DNA of 14,940 nucleotides from Simkania negevensis. Lineage in GTDB: Bacteria; Chlamydiota; Chlamydiia; Chlamydiales; JAFITR01. Position numbers and translations under genes: made by a program. Below the pieces are notes generated by a model, which did no database searches, was not told the DNA's origin, and saw only the letters and a program-made list of their open reading frames with translations. The stretch's first letter is position 1. The number at the start of each line of letters is the position of its first letter. The stretch lies in the NCBI GenBank assembly GCA_017116025.1, contig JAFITR010000021.1:1-14940 (forward strand), read 5' to 3'. This document shows positions 7,599 to 13,604 of the stretch, one piece after another.

Positions 7599-7768
7599 GA
7601 ACAAGATAAGTAGGATGGAAAGATAGACAAGATAGCTACTTATAACACATTCTCCGTATCAAAAAAAACAAAAACAATGAACTCATATGGACTGCTGATT
7701 TATAGGTAGCGATCCTCTCGATCCTTTCCATCTTGCTTATCTTGTTCCTTTCCGGGGCTATTTAAACC
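7599..7768. repeat. Large palindromic repeat element, copy 2
   Basis: This is a diverged relative of the element at 3841-4084. The left arm spans about 7599-7645 and the right arm about 7699-7747, with similarity continuing to TTTAAACC at 7768. The arms are inverted and imperfect, and are again built from 9-bp units resembling nnaCAAGAT: GAACAAGAT, AAGTAGGAT, then AGACAAGAT on the left; GAACAAGAT, AAGCAAGAT, GGAAAGGAT, CGAGAGGAT when the right arm is read on the minus strand. The outer end, GGTTTAAATAGCC...GGAAAGGAACAAGAT on the minus strand, matches the left end of copy 1. No open reading frame lies inside. With the flanking hairpins it fills the 429-bp gap between rnc and the next gene. Confidence 0.75.
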
Positions 7769-7773
7769 GCTCT

Positions 7774-7816
7774 ATTGGTCACGCCCACATACCCCGTGAC
7801 CCATTCCCCCATTTTT
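7774..7816. repeat. Hairpin direct repeat, copy B
   Basis: This is the second copy of the 7504-7545 repeat in the same orientation. The inner stem GGTCACG (7777-7783) and CGTGACC (7795-7801) is kept, but the outer pairs of copy A are lost. It is followed by CCCCCATTTTT. It lies immediately upstream of the promoter at 7822-7850. Confidence 0.7.
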
Positions 7817-7821
7817 ATTAA

Positions 7822-7850
7822 TTGCTTCTTTATTCCGCTATCGTTAAAAT
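7822..7850 (+). promoter_or_regulatory. Sigma-70-type promoter of the 7884 gene
   Basis: TTGCTT (7822-7827) and TAAAAT (7845-7850) are separated by exactly 17 bp. Transcription would start near 7857, leaving a leader of about 27 nt before the ATG at 7884. This is the best promoter match in the window. Confidence 0.5.
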
Positions 7851-7883
7851 TCGTGCTATTCATTCTGTTCAAAGAGAATTTTT

Positions 7884-8570
7884 ATGCATGTAACAGCCCA
7901 CGACAAACATTGCGACTTTTTCTCTCAAAATTTCTTTATCGAATTTGAAGAGCTACTCACCGAAACCGAAGCACTCCTGCTGCAAGAGAAACAGGAGAGG
8001 GTAATCCGCCGCCAACACACTGAATTAGAATCCCTTCCCCTCTCGTTTGCCGACGCATACCGCCACGGTATCGACCTGTGGCGACAAGACGACGAAATAA
8101 AAAAACTCACCTTTAGCCGACAGCTAGCCACCCTAGCCTCACAGCTGTGCAAAGAAAAATCTTTACGAATAGCCTGCACACAAATCTGGTTAGGGGGCAA
8201 CGATCCCTCTCACTTCTTTCCTCATCTCTCCAACGAGACCTCCCTACAAGACCTCGTCGCATGCCAAAGCCTAGCAGCAGGTGTCATTATCTGCCTCGAA
8301 CCAGCACTCTTTCCTTCCTCCGAACCACTCCACATCAACTCCTTCCCAATAGTAAGAGGCCACGCGGCCTACCTTTCCCCTACATTTCCCATTCCCTTCT
8401 CCACACTAGCCCAAGCAAAAGGAGGATGCTACCTCGCCATCGCCTACATCTCTCAAACGGCCATCTGCACACATAAACCACACTTACCACACTCAAGACT
8501 GCTAAAAAATCTCGGATACTCCTCAGGAGACCGACTCAAGACAGAAACACACCCCGTCCTCTGTCGTTAA
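7884..8570 (+). CDS. Unrecognised 228-residue protein divergent from rnc
   Basis: I do not firmly recognise this protein. It has no signal peptide or clear membrane helix, so it is probably cytoplasmic. The N-terminal third is charged and helical ('EELLTETEALLLQEKQERVIRRQ'). The middle and C-terminal parts look like a compact globular fold with several His and Cys residues. It ends with 'SRLLKNLGYSSGDRL...HPV', a stretch that looks conserved. The ATG at 7884 is preceded by AAAGAGAA and by a good promoter. It is divergent from rnc. In C. trachomatis the neighbour of rnc is CT296, whose solved structure I recall resembles Fe(II)/2-oxoglutarate enzymes. A relationship is possible from position and His content, but I cannot show it from sequence. 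No terminator is visible before the following small gene. Confidence 0.8.
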   Translation: MHVTAHDKHCDFFSQNFFIEFEELLTETEALLLQEKQERVIRRQHTELESLPLSFADAYRHGIDLWRQDDEIKKLTFSRQLATLASQLCKEKSLRIACTQIWLGGNDPSHFFPHLSNETSLQDLVACQSLAAGVIICLEPALFPSSEPLHINSFPIVRGHAAYLSPTFPIPFSTLAQAKGGCYLAIAYISQTAICTHKPHLPHSRLLKNLGYSSGDRLKTETHPVLCR

Positions 8571-8601
8571 ATGAATGGCGTACAACAATAAGGATAAACA
8601 A

Positions 8602-8799
8602 ATGGATATAAGTTTCTCAGGAAATTTTCCCTCTGACCCATGCACATCGGCAGACATTAACGCAATGGGAGCAGATGATGCCGAGACAACATATTCTTTT
8701 GACCCCGCAGCAGTGGTGGACGTTAACACCATCGAGGGCGCCGTAGATTGTATCGCTGCTAGCATTTTAAACAACGGATCATCTATCCAAAGTATTTAA
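8602..8799 (+). CDS. Small acidic hypothetical protein (65 residues)
   Basis: This is a 65-residue acidic protein starting 'MDISFSGNFPSDPC' and ending 'AASILNNGSSIQSI'. The ATG at 8602 is chosen because AAGGA (8590-8594) sits 7 nt upstream. An in-frame ATG at 8575 would add nine residues but has no ribosome-binding site. It lies 31 bp after the 228-residue gene and may be cotranscribed. It has two Cys residues, no membrane segment and no recognisable domain. Its beginning ('SGNFPSDPC...SADIN..G') resembles that of the next small gene ('SGSNLPPDFPC...TDFN.TG'), and both share an AAGGA-ATG leader, so they may be diverged duplicates. Coding status is inferred from the ribosome-binding site and balanced composition. 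Confidence 0.5.
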   Translation: MDISFSGNFPSDPCTSADINAMGADDAETTYSFDPAAVVDVNTIEGAVDCIAASILNNGSSIQSI

Positions 8800-8800
8800 C

Positions 8801-8910
8801 TGTTGCAGGCCGAAGACCCAAAATCAGGCTGAAGGCCTGGAATTGTAACAGCCCGGGGCAACGCCCTGGGTATGAATAAGATCAGATAAGCAGGCTGAAG
8901 GCCTGCAACA
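8801..8910. repeat. Hairpin-rich element with 11-bp terminal inverted repeats, copy 1
   Basis: The 110-bp unit is bounded by TGTTGCAGGCC (8801-8811) and its exact inverse GGCCTGCAACA (8900-8910). Inside are three stem-loops: CAGGCT-GAA-GGCCTG (8825-8839), CCCGGGGC-AAC-GCCCTGGG (8852-8870) and GCAGGCT-GAA-GGCCTGC (8890-8906). The stems contain G-T pairs, as expected if pairing in RNA is kept. A related unit is at 13316-13401. It resembles REP/REPIN-type or MITE-like elements. It sits directly after the 65-residue gene and may end or stabilise that transcript. Confidence 0.8.
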
Positions 8911-8962
8911 GGAAGCTGAATAGCTATAATGATTCAATCATTGCACAAATTAAGGAAAAAAA

Positions 8963-9223
8963 ATGTTTTCAACAACCCCTTCAGGATCCAATTTACCACC
9001 CGATTTCCCATGTGGCAGACCAGGCCCAACTGATTTTAATACCACTGGCCAACTTTCTCCACAAGATGCGCAAGTAAATGCAGTTGCTCTGAACATAATG
9101 GGTAGTGGTCACTCTGCGGATCCCTCTTCAGCGGCTGCTCTAGTACCCATCATGCATACTTTTCTAGCTTTGCCAACACACAATAACGAACACACTGGAG
9201 CGAACGGACTCCTGCTGATCTGA
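8963..9223 (+). CDS. Small Pro/Ala-rich hypothetical protein (86 residues)
   Basis: This 86-residue protein starts 'MFSTTPSGSNLPPDFPC' and has a more hydrophobic C-terminal half ('AAALVPIMHTFLAL'). The ATG at 8963 has AAGGA (8952-8956) 6 nt upstream and a TATAAT box at 8925-8930, though no good -35 hexamer precedes the box. No domain is recognised. It may be a diverged duplicate of the 65-residue gene upstream, since both share an SG-N/P-P-D-PC start and a D-x-N motif. A possible terminator follows at 9325-9348. Confidence 0.45.
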   Translation: MFSTTPSGSNLPPDFPCGRPGPTDFNTTGQLSPQDAQVNAVALNIMGSGHSADPSSAAALVPIMHTFLALPTHNNEHTGANGLLLI

Positions 9224-9324
9224 CAACTTCTTCATCCCGTTGCCGCCTCCTCCCGTGAACAATACGTTACAAATAGGGACGCAAAAAGGCATCGATCTTT
9301 GCCTGTAGCGCCCCTTGTGTAGGG

Positions 9325-9348
9325 TAAGCACTCTCTGCTTAGTTTTTT
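9325..9348 (+). terminator. Possible intrinsic terminator
   Basis: TAAGCA-CTCTC-TGCTTA forms a perfect 6-bp stem with a 5-nt loop and is followed by GTTTTTT. The stem is short and AT-rich, so it would be weak. It would end plus-strand transcription from the small gene at 8963. It includes the stop codon of the convergent gene at 9339. Confidence 0.4.
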
Positions 9349-10049
9349 GCTTTGTCTAGTAAAACCCAGGCCTGACCAACACGAACAGAGGGCGTCATTT
9401 TTTGTAGAACGGGGAGCATATCGAGGTCGGGATCGTTGTCAGCAGCAGTCTCAACAACCACAACGGATTTGTGCCGTTCGTTTTTTGCCACAGGACGATA
9501 AAAGTCAGCTGAGGCGTCGCTATTGCGTATATGTTTGGCAACAGTTTTGTGGACCGCATAAACAAAGGCATCTTCATCCGCGGGATCGCCATAGAAATCC
9601 ACGCTGTAATAAACGCGGGCACGAGAGTCTTTTAAAGCAGCTCTTTTGTATGCCTTGTGCTCAAACAACATTACACTCTTGGGAGACAGATTGTTCATTC
9701 TAAATAGTGCATTCACATGATCCAGTACGTCAACGACATCTTCTTTGTTTGCCATTGTAAGAGTAAGATAATACCTACTCGATGTGTTTGCCATCTTTGC
9801 TGTATTGTTAGGAACATTTACTTCATTTTTAGTAACACGAACGCGCTCTACTTTTGGGGATTTGTATGATTCATTTGTCACTAATTTGAGTGCTGATTCC
9901 TCTTGTGGGTCAAGGTGGTCAAATATTGCGGTAATAATATGTCCCGCAGCAGGAGTCTTATCTCGAAGACTTTGCGTATCAGCAAAAGTTGACGTATGTA
10001 ACGCAGCACATGCTAATGTCGCTAGTGTTAATGCTGTGAGTTTTTTCAT
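9339..10049 (-). CDS. Exported hypothetical protein with signal peptide
   Basis: This 236-residue protein has a textbook Sec signal peptide: a basic start (MKK), a hydrophobic core at 4-18 and a likely signal-peptidase-I site after residue 23 ('STFA-DT'). The mature part of about 213 residues is rich in charged residues and contains no Cys, so no disulfide-stabilised fold is expected. No membrane segment follows. Two stretches ('RYYLTLTMANKEDVVDVLDHVNALFRMN' and 'ARVYYSVDFYGDPADEDAFVYAVHKTVAKHI') share a beta-strand-then-helix pattern and could be repeated subdomains, but I do not recognise a family. The ATG at 10049 has GGAG 8 nt upstream. The gene stands alone. It is probably periplasmic or surface-exposed; its role is unknown. 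Confidence 0.8.
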   Translation of the reverse strand: MKKLTALTLATLACAALHTSTFADTQSLRDKTPAAGHIITAIFDHLDPQEESALKLVTNESYKSPKVERVRVTKNEVNVPNNTAKMANTSSRYYLTLTMANKEDVVDVLDHVNALFRMNNLSPKSVMLFEHKAYKRAALKDSRARVYYSVDFYGDPADEDAFVYAVHKTVAKHIRNSDASADFYRPVAKNERHKSVVVVETAADNDPDLDMLPVLQKMTPSVRVGQAWVLLDKAKN

Positions 10050-10102
10050 CTTGATTTCTCCAGTTATTTATTTTAAGGATTCAGGCATACCGACCATGCC
10101 GA

Positions 10103-10420
10103 GTGGTTCACGCCCGTCCGGCGGATGGTGTTCCTAAGGCTGTTTTTTTTCAAGAATTAAAAACTGCACGGCTGCAACTATCGCTGGTCGTGAATAGTGA
10201 CCATTTTTGGTATAAAAAAAATAAAGTATTCGCTATCCTTGCTTTAGTTTTTTTGGGTGTGTTTATGAGTACCAGTATTAAAATCAACGATTTAGTCGCT
10301 GTGGTAATGCACGACAGAAGAGATGTTTTCACACGCCCGCAACTCACCGATGCCATTAAAAATCGCGTGTTTAAAGCAGAAGATTGCGCCCGCCTTTTTA
10401 CTGCCCTGCCCCGTATTTGA
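10103..10420 (+). CDS. Possible small ORF ahead of the transporter
   Basis: This reading frame is open from a GTG at 10103 to TGA at 10420. It encodes a hydrophobic stretch ('KVFAILALVFLGVFM') followed by a plausible soluble tail ('INDLVAVVMHDRRDVFTRPQLTDAIKNRVFKAEDCARLF'). An internal ATG at 10265 would keep only the last 51 residues. Neither start has a good ribosome-binding site. The tail looks more protein-like than the overlapping upstream extension of the transporter frame, and the TGA lies just before the transporter's Shine-Dalgarno site, as in an operon. It could also be a gene remnant. No family is recognised. Confidence 0.25.
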   Translation: MVHARPADGVPKAVFFQELKTARLQLSLVVNSDHFWYKKNKVFAILALVFLGVFMSTSIKINDLVAVVMHDRRDVFTRPQLTDAIKNRVFKAEDCARLFTALPRI

Positions 10421-10421
10421 A

Positions 10422-11822
10422 GTGCGTCTCAATGGAGGTCAGCAGATAAACCAACAACGCATTAGTATTGTAGGCATTTGTGCTGGTGTGGTGGTGTTGG
10501 CCATGATTTTTTCGATGGTGAACACGGCAATTCCGTCGATAGGAAAGAGTTTGCCGAGCACGATGCTGCAGTTGCAGTGGATCATAAACATCTTTGGCAT
10601 TGTGACATGCAGTACACTCGTGACTTTTGGACGTTTGGCGGATATCTACGGTCGCAAAAAGATCTATCTGTTTGGACTATCGATGTGTCTTATCGGGCTT
10701 TTGGGAGCAAGCATTGCCCGTTCGATTTACTGGGTTATTGCCTTTCAAGGGTTTTTAGGGGTAGGTAATGCGGTGATTTTACCTGTATCACAAGCACTTC
10801 TATCACACGAATATCCTGCCAATCAACGCAGTAAAGCAATTGCTCTTTGGGCATTAGTGATCGGTGTAGCGCTATCAGCAGGCCCTCTTCTTGGTGGCTT
10901 TTTAACAGAGGAGCTGAGCTGGCGTTGGATCTATTTAGCTCCTTTGCCAGTGGTGGTTTTTAGCATGATTACCGTTGGTTTATGCACAAAAGAGTCGAAA
11001 AACAAAGAAGACTGTCCAGAGCTAGATATCAAGGGAGCGCTTCTCCTGATTGTCTCTATTACAGCTTTTGTTCTTGCTGTATTACAAGGAGGGGTTTGGG
11101 CAGTCACGATTATAGTAGTGCTCTATCTTATCAGTGCAGCTACGCTCGTCCTCCTTTTGTTCGTTGAAAAAAACGCCAAGGCACCGATCATCCACGAAGA
11201 TCTCTTTACGAACAGACGCTTTGTTTTATGTTCTATAGCAAATGGCTGCCTTGTTTTCTTTATCTGGGCAGACTTCTTTTTATTCCCTCTCTTTTTGCAG
11301 TCACAAGCAGGATTCTCCCCCCTACAAGCGGGGCTTCTCCTGCTATGTATCACGATCCCTGTGTGTGTCCTCTCCCCTATTGTCGGCAAGCTTTACAACA
11401 TCGTCCAGCTCAAATATTTGATTGGCGCAGGGTTTTGCTTACTCGTATGCTCAGCGGCAATGCAGCATTTTTTCTATCCTGACAGCTCGCTGATCATCTT
11501 TGTTTTGGCGGCTCTCTTTTTAGGACTTACCTGGGGGTTTTCATGGGGACCGACGACAACAGCAGCGATTTCTACCCTGGACCGCGAGCGTGCGGGCATT
11601 GCTTCAGGCACATTTGTCACGATAGCAGAAATTGGCGGAGCACTAGGCGTGACAATCACTGTAAGTGTTGTCCGCGCTAACGACAATTTTGTCTACGGCT
11701 TCCACAATGGTGCCTGGGTCCTGACCATTGTCAGCGTCGTTGGGCTTGCCTCTGCCCTTCTGCTAAAAAAAACAGAACCTATTGAAAGGAATCTAAGGAA
11801 ACGGAGTCGACATACGTTCTAA
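10422..11822 (+). CDS. MFS drug/H+ antiporter, DHA2 (14-TM) type; start uncertain
   Basis: This is an inner-membrane multidrug exporter of the EmrB/QacA kind, driven by the proton gradient. Counting from the ATA at 10446 (458 residues), about 14 hydrophobic segments can be drawn from residue 6 to 440. Motif A, 'GRLADIYGRKK', is at 62-72 after TM2. The DHA2 motif C, 'GVALSAGPLLGGFL', is at 140-153 in TM5. 'SWRWIYL' is at 158-164. The start is unclear: the best ribosome-binding site points to ATA 10446. The nearest canonical start in frame is GTG 10422, used here. An ATG at 10323 would add a 41-residue tail that overlaps another open frame. The tail of the gene overlaps the convergent lipase-maturation-factor gene by 44 bp. 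There is no adjacent EmrA-like partner or regulator. The substrate is unknown. Confidence 0.88.
   Translation: MRLNGGQQINQQRISIVGICAGVVVLAMIFSMVNTAIPSIGKSLPSTMLQLQWIINIFGIVTCSTLVTFGRLADIYGRKKIYLFGLSMCLIGLLGASIARSIYWVIAFQGFLGVGNAVILPVSQALLSHEYPANQRSKAIALWALVIGVALSAGPLLGGFLTEELSWRWIYLAPLPVVVFSMITVGLCTKESKNKEDCPELDIKGALLLIVSITAFVLAVLQGGVWAVTIIVVLYLISAATLVLLLFVEKNAKAPIIHEDLFTNRRFVLCSIANGCLVFFIWADFFLFPLFLQSQAGFSPLQAGLLLLCITIPVCVLSPIVGKLYNIVQLKYLIGAGFCLLVCSAAMQHFFYPDSSLIIFVLAALFLGLTWGFSWGPTTTAAISTLDRERAGIASGTFVTIAEIGGALGVTITVSVVRANDNFVYGFHNGAWVLTIVSVVGLASALLLKKTEPIERNLRKRSRHTF
10434..10439 (+). promoter_or_regulatory. Shine-Dalgarno site facing an ATA codon
   Basis: GGAGGT lies 6 nt before an in-frame ATA (10446), exactly where the first transmembrane segment of the transporter would call for a start codon. 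No ATG, GTG or TTG is at a suitable distance. This suggests that the original ATG has mutated to ATA or that ATA is used. Confidence 0.6.
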
Positions 11823-13230
11823 CCCAGCTTTTATTCCACCAGCGTCCCGTCTCTTTTTTTGTTTTGCGATCAGTAAATCGATATTCGTATAGAAGTGCAC
11901 GCACATATTTTGGAGGGGTCGCTGGGAAGGGGTTGTTGCTAAACAGTGCCGTAACGGCCGTGGACCCTTCAAGCAGACTGTTGAGCATCTGTAGGATCCA
12001 TGGGTAGTCTTGGTAGTGTCCGAGGGCAGCAAACCAGAGTTGCCATTCGATTCGAGGGTGGTGTGGAGCCATCTGTGGCGCATTTTTTGTGACATCTCCA
12101 GGCTTCCATTTGAAGGGATATTCGATCCATTCGCTGCCGTCAACGCTTCCTTGGATCAATATTTCCCTGCGTACGGTGGTCATGACAGCGAAGATACCGT
12201 ATGAATTGCTAAGGTGTAGATGTCCGATGTGATTGAAGATGTTGAAGATACGCCCCCGACGTACCCACAAGCGTACGATGTGCAGAGCTCCGAGAAAGAC
12301 GAAGGCAACAGAGACGATGGAGACGAGAAAGTAAAGGGTGTCGTTGTGAGGTGTTGGCTGGATGGTGACAAGAGGTCCAAGCCATGGTTGTATGTATTGA
12401 TTGTGGAGAAGTGGCACGGCTAAAAGGCATGCAATCCAGTTGAGGAAGCTATAATTACCTGTAGCGATGATACCAAGTTGAAGCATAACGGAAAGGATGA
12501 AGACAGCGAGTCGGAATGGTGCCGGTAGTATAATGAAGAATGGAATGACCACTTCAACGATGATGGTAGAATAGGCGAGGAAACGTAAGATGTTGCGCGG
12601 CAGCCGATGTGCATACCATGAGAGCGGGTTTGGCAAGGGCTGTGTTTCAAAGTGGATCTGCAGGGCAGTACCGTAACGCCAATGGCGGTCTCCACTGAGC
12701 ACTTTAACGATCCCTGCCATAAAGACAAATCTGAAGAAGAGGAACCACAAACAAAGTAGTGCAAGCAGTGGCGGTGGTGTAAGCAGAGCGAAGAAAATGG
12801 CAAAGAAACCTGTTTCCGCTAGTAACGAGTCGGACTGCAGGCGCATAAAGACGGTGTCGACCGTCAAAAAAGACTGCCATGTAATCCACAGCACGATAAG
12901 GGCGATGATGGGGAAGATGTTAAAGATAAGGGCGAGGGAGGCGACAATACCTAGAAACCCTATGCCAAGAAGTGTCGCGTTTGAGGTGTTAATCCAAAAG
13001 AGTGATGGGAAATAGTAGACTCCCCTCCAGCTTAGCTTGAGACGTTTAAGGTGTGCAAAACGGTTGGCAAAAGGAAGGATACCTTGGGACCCCCATAATC
13101 CGCGTATCTGGACGGAGAGGGAGAGGAAGGCAACGAGGTAGACAAGACCCAACAGCCTTAAAAAAAGCCATTGCGAATAGAGGTAAGATGCAGGATTGAG
13201 GTCGAAGAAGGCAGTAATTGTTTCCAGCAT
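11779..13230 (-). CDS. Lipase maturation factor (LMF1) family membrane protein
   Basis: Eukaryotic LMF1 is an ER membrane protein needed to fold dimeric lipases; the role of the bacterial homologues is unclear. The 483-residue protein has a polytopic N-terminal two-thirds (several hydrophobic helices between about 15 and 335) and a soluble C-terminal domain. That domain has the family's conserved stretch: 'EWIEYPFKWKPGDV', 'MAPHHPRIEWQLWFAALG' (about 387-404), 'NPFPATPPKYVRALLYEYRFT' (about 433-453) and a closing 'GRWWNKSWVRTYVDSVSL'. The first ATG is at 13230. A TTG two codons upstream (13236) is possible, and neither has a clear ribosome-binding site. Three 20-bp tandem repeats lie just upstream. 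The 3' end overlaps the transporter gene by 44 bp, tail to tail. Family membership is clear; function in this organism is inference. Confidence 0.92.
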   Translation of the reverse strand: MLETITAFFDLNPASYLYSQWLFLRLLGLVYLVAFLSLSVQIRGLWGSQGILPFANRFAHLKRLKLSWRGVYYFPSLFWINTSNATLLGIGFLGIVASLALIFNIFPIIALIVLWITWQSFLTVDTVFMRLQSDSLLAETGFFAIFFALLTPPPLLALLCLWFLFFRFVFMAGIVKVLSGDRHWRYGTALQIHFETQPLPNPLSWYAHRLPRNILRFLAYSTIIVEVVIPFFIILPAPFRLAVFILSVMLQLGIIATGNYSFLNWIACLLAVPLLHNQYIQPWLGPLVTIQPTPHNDTLYFLVSIVSVAFVFLGALHIVRLWVRRGRIFNIFNHIGHLHLSNSYGIFAVMTTVRREILIQGSVDGSEWIEYPFKWKPGDVTKNAPQMAPHHPRIEWQLWFAALGHYQDYPWILQMLNSLLEGSTAVTALFSNNPFPATPPKYVRALLYEYRFTDRKTKKETGRWWNKSWVRTYVDSVSLDSFQ

Positions 13231-13240
13231 CTGCAATAGT

Positions 13241-13300
13241 CCGCTCTTATTATGGTTAGTCAGCTCTTATTATGGTTAGTCCGCTCTTATTATGGTTTCA
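13241..13300. repeat. Three 20-bp tandem repeats upstream of the LMF1-like gene
   Basis: Three consecutive units start at 13241, 13261 and 13281 (CCGCTCTTATTATGGTTAGT and near-identical copies; the second has CA for CC at its start, the third diverges in its last bases). Read on the minus strand, each contains ACCATAATAAGAGC, with a CATAAT that resembles a -10 hexamer. The last unit ends about 10 bp from the ATG at 13230. They may be a repeated operator or promoter, or polymerase-slippage products that vary between strains. Confidence 0.8.
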
Positions 13301-13315
13301 GACCATCGCGTTTTC

Positions 13316-13401
13316 TTCAGGCCGAAGGTCTGGCATTGTAACAGCCTAGGGCAACGCCCTAGGTACAACCACAACGGTATTTGCAGCCTGAAAGGCTGCA
13401 A
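13316..13401. repeat. Hairpin-rich element, copy 2
   Basis: This relative of the 8801-8910 element shows the same three stem-loops: CAGGCC-GAA-GGTCTG (13318-13332), CCTAGGGC-AAC-GCCCTAGG (13345-13363, perfect 8-bp stem) and TTGCAGCCT-GAA-AGGCTGCAA (13381-13401, perfect 9-bp stem). The linker CATTGTAACAG is nearly identical between copies. Compared with copy 1, paired positions change while the GAA and AAC loops are constant. It lies between the divergent LMF1-like and USP-like genes. The rest of the 13237-13604 gap is AT-rich and shows no gene. Confidence 0.8.
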
Positions 13402-13592
13402 CATTCATTCGAATCTACACATGTTTTTCGTCAAATACAATGCCATATTCCTTCAGAAAGTGACACCATTCATCTTGGAATAATACCTTTGATGATCTTT
13501 TTACAAAACTGACAAACTGCGCGTTTATATTCATCACCGTTTATTTGATGCAAAAAGTCTCTACTATGCTAAAATATAAAATATTAGCTACG

Positions 13593-13599
13593 AAGGAGG
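13593..13599 (+). promoter_or_regulatory. Shine-Dalgarno site of the USP-like gene
   Basis: AAGGAGG, a full-length match, sits 5 nt before the ATG at 13605. It decides the start over in-frame TTG/ATG codons at 13545-13550, which have no such site. Confidence 0.85.
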
Positions 13600-13604
13600 A
13601 AGAG

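Noticed and set aside
10084..10135. Hairpin ahead of the small ORF (GGCAT...ATGCC and a GC-rich stretch)
   Set aside because: The stem is only 5 bp and the T-run downstream is not adjacent, so no terminator or riboswitch can be claimed.
13241..13300. CRISPR-like array
   Set aside because: The 20-bp units are directly adjacent with no spacers, and there are no cas genes in the window.
13545..13604. Longer start for the USP-like gene (TTG/ATG at 13545-13550)
   Set aside because: It would add about 20 residues ahead of a full AAGGAGG site that clearly serves the ATG at 13605.
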